A program made the position numbers and the translations under genes. From the NCBI GenBank assembly GCA_900618795.1, contig UYJD01000010.1:966068-1030067 (forward strand): DNA of 64,000 nucleotides, in the 5' to 3' direction. Source of the DNA: Cyanodermella asteris. Its lineage: Eukaryota > Ascomycota > Lecanoromycetes > Ostropales > Stictidaceae. Under the pieces are notes generated by a model. That model saw only the letters and a program-made list of their open reading frames with translations, was not told the DNA's origin and ran no database searches. Positions 1-11,959 of the stretch are shown here, piece by piece (positions within the stretch are counted from its first letter, which is position 1; each line of letters begins with the position of its first letter).

Positions 1-1316
1 CCTCCTATGTCCGTGACAGTATTCCTCAGAGTCAGGTTTTCCAATTTGCGAACATGATGAGCCCCAATTACTCCAGTCATGTCGGACACGCGCCGAACAC
101 CTTGACCCTACTCCTGGGTCAGAAAGCGTCATCGCCTGGCTTTTGCAAAGGCGAAGGAAAATCTCACTTGAATATTTCCCGGCCGTACGTGGTTTGAGCT
201 GCGCACTTCACCGGTGGTGGGAATCACAAATGTAAGCTCCTAGATCGAGATGAGGTGAGGTTCAACAGCACACAGCGCAAGAATCTTCCACGCTGTTCCG
301 TTTTCCCTATATATGTTGCTCATGTGGCCTACATTCGGCATCTCTCATCACTATCATGGATTACGATACGGCGTATCGGTGGTGGTCTAAGATCACTTTT
401 TGGACCCAATACCATGGTGACGGCAGCCGGCTGACCACTCACGACGCCCCTCAGCAAACTTGTCTCACTAGCCCCTATCGCCATCCCGCAATCGATGACC
501 CGTCTTACCCGATTGCGAAATATGGCGACTGTAAAGCTGGATACCTCGTGTGGACCCCTCGATACTGGCCGTCTGATCAGTGGGACCGAGCGACACATTC
601 GTCTCGGATGTTGGCCGAAGTTTGCAAGGATGCATATCTGCCTTGATCATGTCCGAGGGTGGTGGGAAAAGTTCACGGCTCGACCCATCCTGGCTCGACA
701 AGGCATTTCTTGAGGCGGAACTTTGCCAGTTCACCGGTGCAATTACTAGAGATATGGGTGGATGTTCCGAGCTTCTAGCCTCACAGGATACAGGCTCTTC
801 GCCGCAGCTAGAATCAAACAATTGTCTATCACGTATCATTGAGCCGTTGTGACGTATGAATTGACTTATGAATGCAATAGCTACTGGAGTAGATGTGATC
901 TACTGAGACAACAGTGAAGATGGCAAGCTATAGATACTGGATCGGATTGATGAGGCAAATTAGATTAGGAGCACCAAAGGGCCTCTTGTGTGTGGGCCTG
1001 AGAACCGTGTCCGATCAGTTCACAACACGCTCTAAACAGATGGTACACATTTGCAATGGTACCTGTCTCGAGTCACGTAGAAAGATCCTTCTCCGCCTCC
1101 ACCCACACTGCAAGAAGCCCAAATCGCTCCAGCGCCGTTGCGGCTTTGAATAGATATTTGTTCTCTGACACTGCCTTTTGCCACATACCCAAGCTCGAAA
1201 GCACTGTCAATTACATGCTACACCCTGTCTTGCCACCGCCTCCTCTTTGAGAACATCAAACACTTTGAGAGTGGCATTTCGCCCTCGTTGCTACCCTGTA
1301 TCGACTCCGCTTCCCT
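1..1316. other. Intergenic, no supported gene
   Basis: No convincing coding sequence. A TATA-like stretch near 308 precedes an open frame at 356-646 (+, 96 codons) and another at 580-852 in a different frame. I found no GT..AG intron that joins them and recognise no domain, so they are not called as a gene. The right end holds the terminator side of the minus-strand gene that begins at 3122. Confidence 0.5.
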
Positions 1317-3122
1317 TCATTTCGGGTCCAAATCCATCTCGTCCACAACCTGTTTCCGCGTTTCGTCGCATTGAGACTTCCACTGGTCGATCTGTTTGCG
1401 GTACCTGGTGTAGCCCAATGTCTCGTCGCAGGCGCTGCGCACTTCGTTCATCTTGACTTCAGGCAGCGAGCGTGGGGCATCAAAGACCTTCGAAGCTGAA
1501 GGTGTTCCATCCTGGGCGTTTGGCAGGCCAGCAAACACGAGAGATGTGATCTGGTAGACCAAAGGATTCACAGGCTCGTAGGCCGGTGCCGTGTCTGGCG
1601 GCATTGCCCCTTCGACCTCCACCTCTTTCATCCAGGCGTCAGTTGTCTTGTTACACTTCTCCATGAACTCATCATATTCTTCCCGCGTCATAGATTCATC
1701 ATCGTTGGCATCGCTCGATTTCTCCTCGTAGCCGAGGACCCAACGCATGTCTTTGAAAGGGTTGTAGATAATTTTGCCGTTGCGATCAACCTTGAAGCCA
1801 ATCTTGTTGCCATTCTCTGCAGTAACCGCAATTTCCTCGTTAATTCTAGCCAGCTCACTCCGCAAATACTTCAGGCCATCAGAGTCTTGCTGCTTGTAGC
1901 ATGGTCCGTGACGGTCGGGTCGCGCGTAGGGGTCAAAACGATTGCGCCTTGCGCATTTCCAATGCTCAATTGCCCTCTTCGCCACATTAATGTCCCCCAG
2001 AAGACTATCGCGCTCATGAATCAGCTCGCGGAGATCTCCAAGGACGATTTCAGCAAGGTCATATCTCGTCAGAGTGCGCGTTTCATTTTGGTATGGTAGA
2101 CCGTGGATCTCGTGGCACTCTTTCTCTTCGACTTCGATTTGAACGGCGCATTTGTGCTTTGCAACCTCAATCAAGGCCTCGTCAAAAGGTGGTGACAGGC
2201 CCACTTCGGGGATTTGCCGCTCAGAGTCGTCGGGGAAGCAGTCTTTCCAGCCGCAGATCATCTCGACGAGGTCCTGTTTTGCGGTAGAGCTTTTTTGCCT
2301 GTTCGCTTCCATGAGCTCCGCCCTTCTTTCGCGCTGTCTCCAGACCAAGTCTTCGGCGGTTCCGAGATCACTCAAGATAATTTGCCATTCTGTGTGCTCT
2401 CGATCAGACCGCCATAACTTATTTTTCGATTTGATACGCTCTTTGACGTCGCCAATTATGTTCCAAAGGGTGTCTCCGTGAGCATGCTCACTCTCTCTTG
2501 TCTTGTCATGTTCTTGCTGTAGCCTCATGGACTCAAACTCTAGATCACGGTAGAGTCGAACCTGCTCAACAATGTTCGCCGGTGGGCATAGCACCGTCGA
2601 AGACTTCGCGGCGGCGACAGCGGCATCGAGATCAACCTGAGTGTAAATCTTCTCTTGACTTGTATGGTGTGGCTGCAGCTCAGGTGGCGAAACAGGGGTG
2701 GTCTCCGGTGTTGCCAAGCGTGGTTTCGTGTTCAACTTTGCTCGGAGCATCAGCTTTTCGACTCTTCTCTTGCCTTTGACAGCAGTTCTTTTGCCGCCTT
2801 TGTTCGCTGGCAGCACCGCAGCTGATTGATGTGACGTCGTGGGCTTCGATAACTGCCCTTTCTTGGCCGCTTTCGCCGGCTTTACCTGCTTGCTTCTCGA
2901 TGGCACTGTCGTTGTAGACGTGCTGCCATTCAAGCGCGACGAGCTTCTCGGTGGCACCGTTGTTGGTGGAGACAAGTACTGAGAGCTTCCCGAATGCACG
3001 TATTGACTCTGAGGACTGTTGCTGCGGCTGATTCGCAGTTGTGCAGACTTTTTTGGCGCCGTCATAGTGTCGCGGGGACTATGGCCTTGAATGCCCAGCC
3101 GAGCGCTTGCAAGTGGCATCAT
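1317..3122 (-). CDS. Hypothetical coiled-coil protein, 601 aa
   Basis: A single uninterrupted frame starting at a double ATG (3122). I do not recognise the family. Residues 1-160 are rich in Ser, Thr, Lys and Pro with basic patches (about residues 78-125) that could act as nuclear localisation signals. From about 165 the protein is charged and alpha-helical, with heptad-like Glu/Lys/Arg/Leu spacing up to about 480, suggesting coiled coils. The C-terminal 120 residues are acidic, then carry a helical tail. No membrane segment or signal peptide is apparent. The alternative start after the second in-frame Met (about residue 20) cannot be excluded. A structural or chromatin-associated role is possible but unproven. 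Confidence 0.75.
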   Translation of the reverse strand: MMPLASARLGIQGHSPRDTMTAPKKSAQLRISRSNSPQSQYVHSGSSQYLSPPTTVPPRSSSRLNGSTSTTTVPSRSKQVKPAKAAKKGQLSKPTTSHQSAAVLPANKGGKRTAVKGKRRVEKLMLRAKLNTKPRLATPETTPVSPPELQPHHTSQEKIYTQVDLDAAVAAAKSSTVLCPPANIVEQVRLYRDLEFESMRLQQEHDKTRESEHAHGDTLWNIIGDVKERIKSKNKLWRSDREHTEWQIILSDLGTAEDLVWRQRERRAELMEANRQKSSTAKQDLVEMICGWKDCFPDDSERQIPEVGLSPPFDEALIEVAKHKCAVQIEVEEKECHEIHGLPYQNETRTLTRYDLAEIVLGDLRELIHERDSLLGDINVAKRAIEHWKCARRNRFDPYARPDRHGPCYKQQDSDGLKYLRSELARINEEIAVTAENGNKIGFKVDRNGKIIYNPFKDMRWVLGYEEKSSDANDDESMTREEYDEFMEKCNKTTDAWMKEVEVEGAMPPDTAPAYEPVNPLVYQITSLVFAGLPNAQDGTPSASKVFDAPRSLPEVKMNEVRSACDETLGYTRYRKQIDQWKSQCDETRKQVVDEMDLDPK

Positions 3123-3734
3123 TGACGAATATGACAGGTAGCTAGCGATCGTGTTGCAACTGAATCGGTAGCGAGGTGCTGAGAAATTGCAACGAGTGGT
3201 CGAGTGGTGCAGAGCTGGGGGAAGGTTGTGGAGGTTGCTTTACAACGAGTGCAGGCAAGGTATTGCGAGGCCTTCAGCTCTGGTAGATGTGCAGCCACTG
3301 AAATCAGAGTTAGCGCAGTGCACAGAAAGCCTGCTTCACTGCATGTGCTTCACTGTGGGTGACAGGAGCAAGAGGAGTCAATTCCGTTGTGTCAAGTGAA
3401 TATGAGCCTGGGCAAGCCATACCGGTTCGGCGTGGATTTACGGCAGCTCTTAGAGCGAATCACATCTTTTTCAATTTGGTATGATCAAATTTCACAAATG
3501 TGCGCCATTCAGTAGCCCTCATTCGAAAAACCGTGCTCCTTGTACAATGCCTCGAAGCTCTACGACCCTTGTTTGAAGTCAGTTTGGACACCAAACGAGA
3601 CCTGCCTGTTCGATCTTGCAGCCCCTCCAAACAACCAGTGTCCGCGCACTAGCCACCACTTCAGAAGATTTTCAAGAGCTCGAATCCGGAGAAATTGCGG
3701 CAGCCGAGCAATCAAAACAACATCAACGCAAAAT
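3123..3734. other. Divergent intergenic region
   Basis: It separates the start of the minus-strand coiled-coil gene (3122) from the start of the plus-strand gene (3735), so it should hold both promoters. An open frame at 3540-3734 continues upstream of the chosen ATG, but its composition does not look protein-like. Confidence 0.4.
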
Positions 3735-4971
3735 ATGAGAACAGAAACTCAGGATGTTGAACCAATGGGTCCGCAGACTCAAGGTACCACAGCGCAGACA
3801 CGGAGATCCTCTGCCCCGAACAAAAGAAGGTGGAGTTCCGAACGTGTTGGCTTCGAGCACGGGGACATTGTTGAGGCACCCTGGAATGAGCAGCATATCG
3901 ATCCAGAAGCGGACGAAAGAGATCCAAGGTTCATTTGGTCCGCCATCAATGGTTTGATCGAATCCAAGAGACGCACGTATGTCGTGTACAGCGTGGATCC
4001 CGACAGTCAAGGTCTTGATGTCTTCCGACTACCGCGGAATTGAGGCAGTCCCGCAGCAAGGTCGCCGAAACTGCTTACTCTTGGTAGTTGAGGACAAGAA
4101 CGTGCCAAAAATCAGTGGAGTAGAGCCAGACGCGTGCGTGTTTGCAGAGCCCATAAATGGTCACCTGTCGTTTGAACCTAGAAAAGAGGCATACATTCCT
4201 TGGAAACGAATGTCTGTGGCATTGCCAGGGGAGGCAGGGGAGGTTAGGAAATACGGCCAGCTGACAAGGGACAGCAGTTGGTATTTGTCCAACTGGGTAA
4301 GAGATAAAACCGCAAAATTAGATGTTCCCAAGTTTCGAAGATCTTCTCTACCTGCAGGCGAGCAATGGCAAAGAAGAGGTGGAATTGCCGGTAGCGGCGC
4401 CATGAGACCTCCTCCGCCACCTGTACCTTCATCAATGAACGTCGACAATCAGCAAAGCCCAGTCTTCCACAGTCTCATGGGTACTAAACCTCGCGACTCG
4501 GCGCTGGCTTCCAAGGAAACACCAGCGATTGAAATGGCCGACGCTCTAAGCCATAGCATGGACCCCAAGTTATCAGGTCTGCCACATCGACGTGAAACGC
4601 TGGGGTCTGTTTCTGATAACGCAAGGCGTACAGGGGTTTTGGGGGACAATGATCGAGTTCGAGCCCGAGCTCACACGCAGTCAAGGCATAGCAGAGGGCT
4701 CCAGGTCAGCCGGCCAGACCAAGGACTGGATAGTCGACAGCAGAATCAATCGATCCCGCATCAGTATGCTCGCAGAGGGCTAGATGCAAAGCCTGGCCAG
4801 GACCAGCGGCAAGGAAGATCGAGGAGTCCACCAAGACGAAACGGCCCCACAAACGACAAATCCCAGGCCCGTATGAGCCAGGCTGAGCCTTCGAGAGGTT
4901 CGGACTCGAATGCCGTACCTCTCATAGAACATGAATATGAGGGCACAATCAGGGATATTCGTTCAAGTTGA
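3735..4971 (+). CDS. Hypothetical protein, DUF6590-like N-terminal half
   Basis: Two open frames appear to be joined by one short intron. Exon 1 runs from ATG 3735 to about 4011, and exon 2 from about 4061 to 4971. The proposed intron (4012-4060) begins GTCTTG, a weak donor, and ends AAG, but it restores a smooth reading across the junction (DPDSQG / RRNCLLLVV). The more standard GTATGT at 3977 gives no in-frame acceptor. Residues about 35-180 (GDIVEAPW, RTYVVY, CLLLVVED, KYGQLTRDSSWYL) recall the fungal DUF6590 fold by layout only. The rest is a disordered Ser/Arg/Gln-rich tail with an SRSPP motif. Function unknown; no signal peptide. Confidence 0.6.
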
Positions 4972-7900
4972 ATACCCCGGCCCTCGCATTTTCCAAAATT
5001 CAGCCACGCTCCGACGTCACTGGGACCCCAGAGTGGCGCCAGGCATGACCGCAAAAATCCAAAGCGTTGACCAGTTGGCCTTTCCAAGTTCGAGACTGCT
5101 TTGCTGAAAAGATTAAATCCGCGTGTTGAGCCACGCAACAACGACAAAACGCTCGCGAAGACAAGGGAAGGCTTGCAGTCGTGCTCAGAGATTCTAAGTA
5201 CGCTTGGACATGATGAGTTGCTGGCCACCAGGACGGCCCAAAGCAGTTCAGCTGGTCGGCACACTGAAACTGATCACTCGTCTGTTCTTGCAAAGTGTCG
5301 CTGAGTGTTTGGAAGTTGAGGCGTGGCTGGGCGCTTGGGTTGCTGTGGCGTTGGTATTCGCGACTTCCTGTTTCTGCTCGAGTCTCCTGTCAAGATTCCC
5401 GGTTCAGCCTGCCCAGTTGTTCTCTTTCATTTCATGTCGCCGTCGAAGCTCATTGCGCACTCGTCACAGTATGCAAGTCATCGCCGCCGTCTGACACATC
5501 TGACATGCCGCCAGCGCCGGATGGATCATAGCTCGCCGAGCGGTCATAGCTCAGCCTGGCTGTCTGCAAGTTGCTGTCCGCCCTACCTTGATCGATATGC
5601 GACGCCGCAGGGAGTCGTCTTTTAAAAGCTCACGTGTCTGCAAATCAAGACAGAAGCGCCGTCTGCAATCCTGCAGATATCGATTGCTTGCAGTCACCAT
5701 CGTACTGGTTCTACAATGCTGTGAGGTGGTTGTGCTGCAGCGGGCGGATCGAGAGGCGATCTGAGCGTTTGTGAGCTCCGGATTCAGCCGACCTGTGGCG
5801 CCCGATGAAGCGTGATTGACTGACAGATTGCTCGAGAACGAGCTGCCACCGCACACGTTGGTTGAATGACTGCGTGTTGGACTTTGGCTCAGTGTATCTG
5901 TACTTCTGAGGACCTCGGGACATGAAGCTATGCAGATAACTTTGGACCCCAGGCCAGATGGCAAACTCTTGTCTCCTTGCAACTATTGAATTGTTTTAGA
6001 AAAAGTTATTGGAGATTCGTTCTGGGAGTCACTGTAACCACTTTTAAATTGAACACTGAAACACAGCATGAGGACTCAGTGTTAGCACTGCAAGTTGATG
6101 ATTGCGAGTTGTATAGCTGACGGCCGCGGATCCAGAAGATCATACAGAGTAGATGGGCAGGTCTACCAGTTGCTCCAAATGGCCTGATGGTCACTTCCAG
6201 GCACTCAAACATTCAGCAAATGAGCTATCTCATACCTACTTGTCTCCTTAGAAGTCTAGGTTCCTGTGTGGGTGTGGACGGATCTGCCTACTTAGCTACT
6301 GTATGACGAGAACTCATCTGTCTGCGGTAGCAAGACCTAGCAAGACCGACACCGGGAGAAATCCTTGCGTAGGTAGCTGTTCGAAGGGATTTCTTGAGGC
6401 TCGGACCGCTCACATTGAGCTGTCGGCCGAATTTCTTTACGTGCTTATTTTACGAGCTGCAATATTCGATGAATGGCCGTTGTGTTCCGTATGCTGGCTG
6501 CTCGCGCTTCTGCTAGCACCGACGTACCTTAGCCTGGCCTGCGAGGCAGCTGGCTATTCCGTTATCATCTGGCCAGGGGTCGGCCTCACGGTGGTTGTCG
6601 CTTGCTCCGCTCCGGAGACTGTTTACCTTGCCTTCATTCCACAGATGGAATAAACGCCACGCTTGGCGATCTCTCGGTGATGTCTGCGATTGCCACCGCC
6701 CGTCCCGCGCATGCCGCCTGGCGATGACTACTATGGTCCAGTACTCCTGTGGCAATCACTTACGGCACGCGTCATGTTGGATTACACACAGCGCGTGCAC
6801 TATGCGCATTTTTCGCAGTCCTTGACTCCTTGGATAGACGAGGGGCTTGTCAGCCCAGTCGCCACAAAATTACCCCAGTCACGGGTGGCCTCTTCCGTCA
6901 ACCTTGCTCTGAAGACAAAGGTGGAGTCATTTCCAAGGCATGGTCTCCTCGTCGCCGCCACAACTGTGGTGTCTTTGCACAATGATAGTTTTGTCTCGCG
7001 TCGAAAGGGGGTTTGGGCGAGGCCTTGCAACGGGAAAGTGAGACACTGCGGCCGGCCAGGGCATTGTCACGAACGGAAACGAACGAGGATGAGTTGTATG
7101 AATGTTGGTGAGTCACCAAGTCGGCAGCGCCGTCGTGAGGGCCCGCAAGAAAACCGCCTCGCGAGCCGGCAGGAAGCAGCACGAGGACACTTGCGAACGC
7201 ACGGACGGGCCAATCAGACGAGTCCCAATGTCGCTCTTGCACGTCTGACTGACGAGCACGGACTTGTCGCTCGTCGTATTTGTTCATCAAGCCCTGTTTC
7301 CAACCAGCCGAGCGTCGCCCCGCAGCGTCTTTTCTGCTGAGTTTCGACAGGCGTTCGCTCGAAGTGACCGAGAGAATTCATCAAATAGCTGGACGTGACA
7401 AGCCAGGACCAAGAGCGGAGGATTGTACAAAGGGCGTAGCGCAGTCAGCAGGGAGATGCATGCCGTCGTGAAACTGAACTCGATCGGGCGAAGCCCCAGG
7501 TGGGGTTGTTCGATCTTGTGCGTAGTGGTCGTCTGTAGGGGAAGATTGAAGATGCAGTGGCCACAGAGAGTAGTGCTGCCAGCACATCAGTCACGAGTGA
7601 ACAACCTTGCCAGGTACAAACAAGTCAGTGGTCACGCCGCAGACACGTTTACAGACAGATTGGCGGCTTGCCACAAGTCGACAGCCCCTCGAACGATGTC
7701 TGAGGTGAGCATGACGAGGCTGGAGGGCTTCTAGACGGGCGGCATTGCAAGATGGAAAGGATGCCTGGTCAGGCATGATGATGCTGGGAGGCTGGAGTCT
7801 GGATTGGGTTGGGTTGCACGGCAACTCGCAGGCAACGCTCGGAGCGAAAAGCATGGCATGGCCATCTGACGATCGCCACCCGCGAAGCGAAACGTTGATG

Positions 7901-8600
7901 CGTGACCCGCCGTGCTTAGGCGGCCGTGCTAAGTGATGCGTGGCCGCGCAAGTCTGATCCCGCCACCCCGTCACTCACTCGCGCCGGGTAGCCGAAGTCG
8001 CTTCTGGAGTTGGTGCTGTCGGATAAGTATTGTAGCAGACCAATGTATTAATGAGATGCGATACAACCTCTAGTCAAGAACATACACGCAGGCCAAAACA
8101 CCATCATGAGCGCCTTGGAGCATGACTCTCGACTTCAGAAAGAGATTTGGGCGCTGTAGCCGTGGCCTCTCGCAGTACGTTTAGCGCACATGCAAGGCTA
8201 ACTTATGCTCACTTGAAGCCTTTCGAGTTTCGCAAGCAGCAGCGCTTGTAGTACACCGCCGTAAGCGTTTGCATGGCTAGCTCGACATGCCATTGACAGA
8301 GTGAAAACCTGCGCTCGAGGCCGAGGCATGTTCGTGCAAAGTGGCGACTGGTAATGGTGCAGCCTGGCAGCGGCGAGGGCAATATCGCGATGCGGAAGGA
8401 CAGGATGCCGGAAACGATAGGGCGTCAGGCTGCTGCTGAAGACTGCTTGCACAGAGAGAGCACAGGCGCAGGCGACAGGCCCAAGGCCCAAGGCCATGCA
8501 GTGCAGTGCAGTACACGACCCGGCGGCGATCGACCGCTCTTGCAGTCACAGCCGCCCGTCGCCAGTCGCCGCTTCCCTCTGCTGCGTGCGCTCTCCTAAA
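4972..8600. other. Gene-poor interval
   Basis: About 3.6 kb in which every open frame is short, overlaps others on both strands and has Cys/Arg/Ser-rich, non-protein-like composition. I see no domain, tRNA signature, transposon end or tandem array. It may hold distal regulatory DNA or a non-coding transcript of the cyclin gene downstream; the sequence alone does not decide. Confidence 0.5.
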
Positions 8601-9864
8601 AGCAAATCCGTCCCCCCCGTCGCGCCTGCCTCTGACTCTACTCCCCATCGGCCGTCATGATGCCTCACCACCACAGTAACCAGCTTTGAGCGAGCCTCAC
8701 ACAGCAACAGCCCAACGCCCATGACACGATCCTGATACGACCAATACCATCTGAATTTGCGCGCGCACCTCTCTCCACTCTCCTTGCTCGAGTTCCTGCT
8801 TGCTTTGTTTTCTTTGTGCTCTTGGCGCCCCCAGCAGCAGCCTGGGTGGCAACTCCTGACAGTCACTCGGTAAGTCACCAGACAAAAGAGCCACCGTTCC
8901 CTCCAGGCTTCGCTGCCCCATGCGCCAACCCCCGAGCAAAGACTCATTCTCTCTCACAGTCACCAAGCGACACCTGTCATATACACTGCGACCGCCCATC
9001 ATCCCGACGATATCCTCTCTCTGTTTCCGTTCAGGCCCCCATTCGACCCAGATCTTCCCGCCACGCTGCCTTACAGTCACCATCACCACCTGTCACTTTA
9101 ACGCCTAAATTATTACCTACATATTCCGAAACGACTCCCACATCCGCTTTCGAGCTTCACAGTTGCTTCTTGTTCCGCTAGCCCATTCTCGAACATCACA
9201 CCCCCACGAAACTCTTGAGCCATTTTATGGTCAGTTGGCCGCTCAGCTTGTGACCCGCGCTGGTTCTCTCCGCAGCTCCACGCTAACACCTGCATAGAAC
9301 CCTTATATACCTAAAAAAATTCTTCGATAAGCTCCCGCCTCCATCCTAGTCAGGCACCCGCTCGGCGAGCTCGCCTCACAAGCCACACTTGACGTCGAGG
9401 GCCAAGCCTGCCTCGTCGTCGCGCAAGCCCATTCCTCAGAGGAAGCTGCGCATTTGAAGATATGCCAGACATCACAAAAACTAAAGCCATGCCTGCCCCC
9501 GCCACCGGTATCTACGCGAAGACCATCGGATCCGAATCCACCAAGTCCTACGAGGTTGTCAGTGTTGACGCTCCCTACTGAGTAACAGCTCCGCATACCC
9601 TGACTGTGACGTGGTGTATATTTCACCCGCCATAGTCTCCTTGCGACTCGGATTTCTACGACTGGTTTCGTGTACATATTAGGTGGCTGGAGGCAAGCTT
9701 GTCAGGCGTTTGTTTCGTCTGGCGTTTGGCGAAGAGTACTACGTACCGGCTTTTTCCATCGACGGTTCTGTTTGCGCTCTCCGGCCTTGATTTACTTTTA
9801 CATATTAAGGTTGTCTTTCCGTCGTTGACGTTGAAGCGATCATAACACACCCCTTCGATCAATC
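8600..9864 (+). promoter_or_regulatory. Pyrimidine-rich promoter/5' leader of the cyclin gene
   Basis: From about 8600 to 9600 the plus strand is rich in C/T tracts (repeated CCCC, CTCT and CACC runs), as is common in promoters and long 5' leaders of highly regulated fungal genes. It lies directly upstream of the cyclin start codon at 9865 and contains a 39-codon upstream ORF (9462-9581). The transcription start cannot be fixed from sequence. Confidence 0.4.
9462..9581 (+). CDS. Upstream ORF, 39 codons, in cyclin leader
   Basis: ATG at 9462, stop TGA at 9579-9581. The encoded peptide starts MPDITKTKAMPAPATG and ends VVSVDAPY. Its codon choice looks more protein-like than the surrounding leader. 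It ends 283 nt before the main start codon at 9865, leaving room for reinitiation. The start context (GAT before ATG) is weak, which would allow leaky scanning. It may control translation of the cyclin, or it could be an upstream exon if an intron joins it to the main frame; I found no obvious splice pair. Confidence 0.4.
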   Translation: MPDITKTKAMPAPATGIYAKTIGSESTKSYEVVSVDAPY

Positions 9865-11959
9865 ATGACTACACTTGACCTGGCTTTGCACACAGCGCAA
9901 GCAGGAGCACAAGTCAAAGACCGTTACTGCCACAGCCCGCCATCTTCACCTTCAGCGGCTTCTTCGGTTTCGGACTCTGTTTTCAGCAACGGCGATGCGC
10001 GCTCCTCACAGAGCTCTGCCCCGTCGTCCGTGAAGGGCTCCCCTCTCACCTATGAATCATCCTCTGATAATGATATTTCCGACACCATTTCCGCTGTCGA
10101 CTCTGTCAACGAGCAAATTGGCCATGACTTCAGCCAGACATCCTTGAACTCGCAGAAAAACGGAGAGGCAGTTGCTGCCGCATCGCAGCGCCGCAACCCT
10201 CGCCGCACGGGTGCTAAGGCTGACCGCCCCCAACTTCAGCATGAATCTGCTAAACCAGTTCCCTCACTTGTTCGCCAGTGCGACAGGAAGGAACAGTTCG
10301 TCGAGGCCCTTGTCGGTAAGCATACTTTGATCTAGATTCCCCATTTCATGACAATAGCTAAGATGTTGCCTTGAAGACACTGCCACTGAGATGATCGAGG
10401 TCATCTGGCCGCTTTCGAAAGCTCAGTGCAGCCTGCCGCAAGGCGGCCGCCACATCCTGGACTTGCGCAAGTTCGTCCAGGAGGTCTTGCGCCGCTCCAA
10501 GACGAGTCACTCGACTTTGCAGGTCGCGCTTTTTTACATGATGTTGCTCATACCTTTTGTGCCCAAAGCCGATGTTCCAGAACTCCCCACTGACCCAGCC
10601 CAATGCCGCGCATTGAGGTGTGGGCGTCGCATGTTCCTGGCTGCTTTGATTCTGGCATCAAAATATTTGCAGGATCGCAATTATACCATGTCGGCGTGGG
10701 CTAAAATTTCCGGCCTGAAGAAGGAAGAGATTTGCTACAACGAGCTGGCTTTCCTCAAGACCGTTGGCTTCGATCTGCACGTTCCGGAGCCCAAATACAA
10801 GGCTTGGACCGAGCTTGTTTTCAAGTGCTCGGTGGATGATGACTGCCGTCTAGCACGACTGAACAATGATGGTCGTTGCGAGAAGTGGAGAGCGATCATT
10901 CCCTACCTTACACCAGAGCTGAGCGTCACTGGTGACTCTGACATCAAGCTCGTGGACGCTTCTCGCGGCTCTTCGCCTTCCTCGACTCAAGTGTCTACTC
11001 CGGGATGGAGTGCACCAGCATCGCCCTATAGCGCTGTCTCTGACAGAAGCGATTCGCCGACCAACGGTGCTGGCATTGCCCCTCCGCCCCAGTTTCTTGA
11101 GCCAAAAGTCACGACCCCGGCGGAGCGCGTTCGGTTTCCGACATCGCCCAGGCTCTCCAAGCTTGAAACTCCATGCTTGCCGCCAATCAACTTTGACTGC
11201 TCTCCTGCAGCGAGCCGCAGTCAACTTACACCAAAGGTCTCAAAGTGCGCCGCTTTGGGCTTTGCCATGAAGCAGGCACAAAACCTCTCTGGCAACGGCC
11301 TTTGTGCCGATCTTCGGCCTTGCAGTATCGGGCCTCGCATCAAGAGCAAGCTTTGCTCGCGTCGATCTGGCCTGTCCCAATGCTCGTCCAGCTCTCGTGA
11401 CTCCGATTTTGCGCATGGCGAGGCTACAGCTGCGCCTGCTGCTCGCGAGAGCTTCTTGCGCGCTTCTTACAGCATTGGAAATGTCGACGTCGTGGAAAGC
11501 GACAAGGCTGCCGCTCGCGCTGCGCACAGTTTGCTGACCCTCAAAAATCTTCATGCTGCCTCAGCCTTTCCCACACCTGAGAGCTTCCGCAGCGCATCTA
11601 CCCGCAGCAGTTTCAGCTCCTCAGACGACGAAGTTTCAACCCCCAAGGTCGGAGATCCTGATGACCGTCCACTTGTCAGGACTGCCCAGAAACGAGCACG
11701 CCCCCTCAGCAAATGTGAGACCGAACTGGAGACGCCTTCATTCGGGACCGCTATTATGCACAGCCCAGAAACCATTACTGATGGCTCGACCGTGCCTGTC
11801 GGTATGGTCAAGCACAGAGGTGGTGCTTTTGTTGATTACGCTTCTGGCGTGGATGACGTTGTCCGAGCACGTGCCGGCCACATGCGCAGTGCTAGCGGCA
11901 GCCGTAACGGTGCTCGCAAGAAGCCTTGTTCAAGCCTGGCCAACTGCATTGGCGCATGA
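9865..11959 (+). CDS. Pcl-type (Pho85-binding) cyclin, 677 aa
   Basis: Two exons, 9865-10315 and 10377-11959. The intron (GTAAGC..AAG, 61 nt, phase 1) joins ..VEALV to DTATEMIEVIW in frame. Residues about 140-300 form a cyclin box of the Pcl/Clg1 kind, with LRKFVQEVLRRSK, ALFYMMLL, RRMFLAALILASKYLQD, AWAKISGL and NELAFLKTVGFDLHV. In yeasts such cyclins activate the kinase Pho85; the closest relative by memory is Pcl5, which drives Gcn4 turnover, but the exact subfamily is inference. The first 140 residues and the last 370 are Ser/Pro/Thr-rich and probably disordered, with several SP/TP sites that fit CDK phosphorylation. A long leader with an upstream ORF precedes it. Confidence 0.87.

Noticed and set aside
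3977-4060. GTATGT donor at 3977 for the DUF6590-like gene
   Set aside because: None of the AG acceptors downstream restores the reading frame of the second exon.
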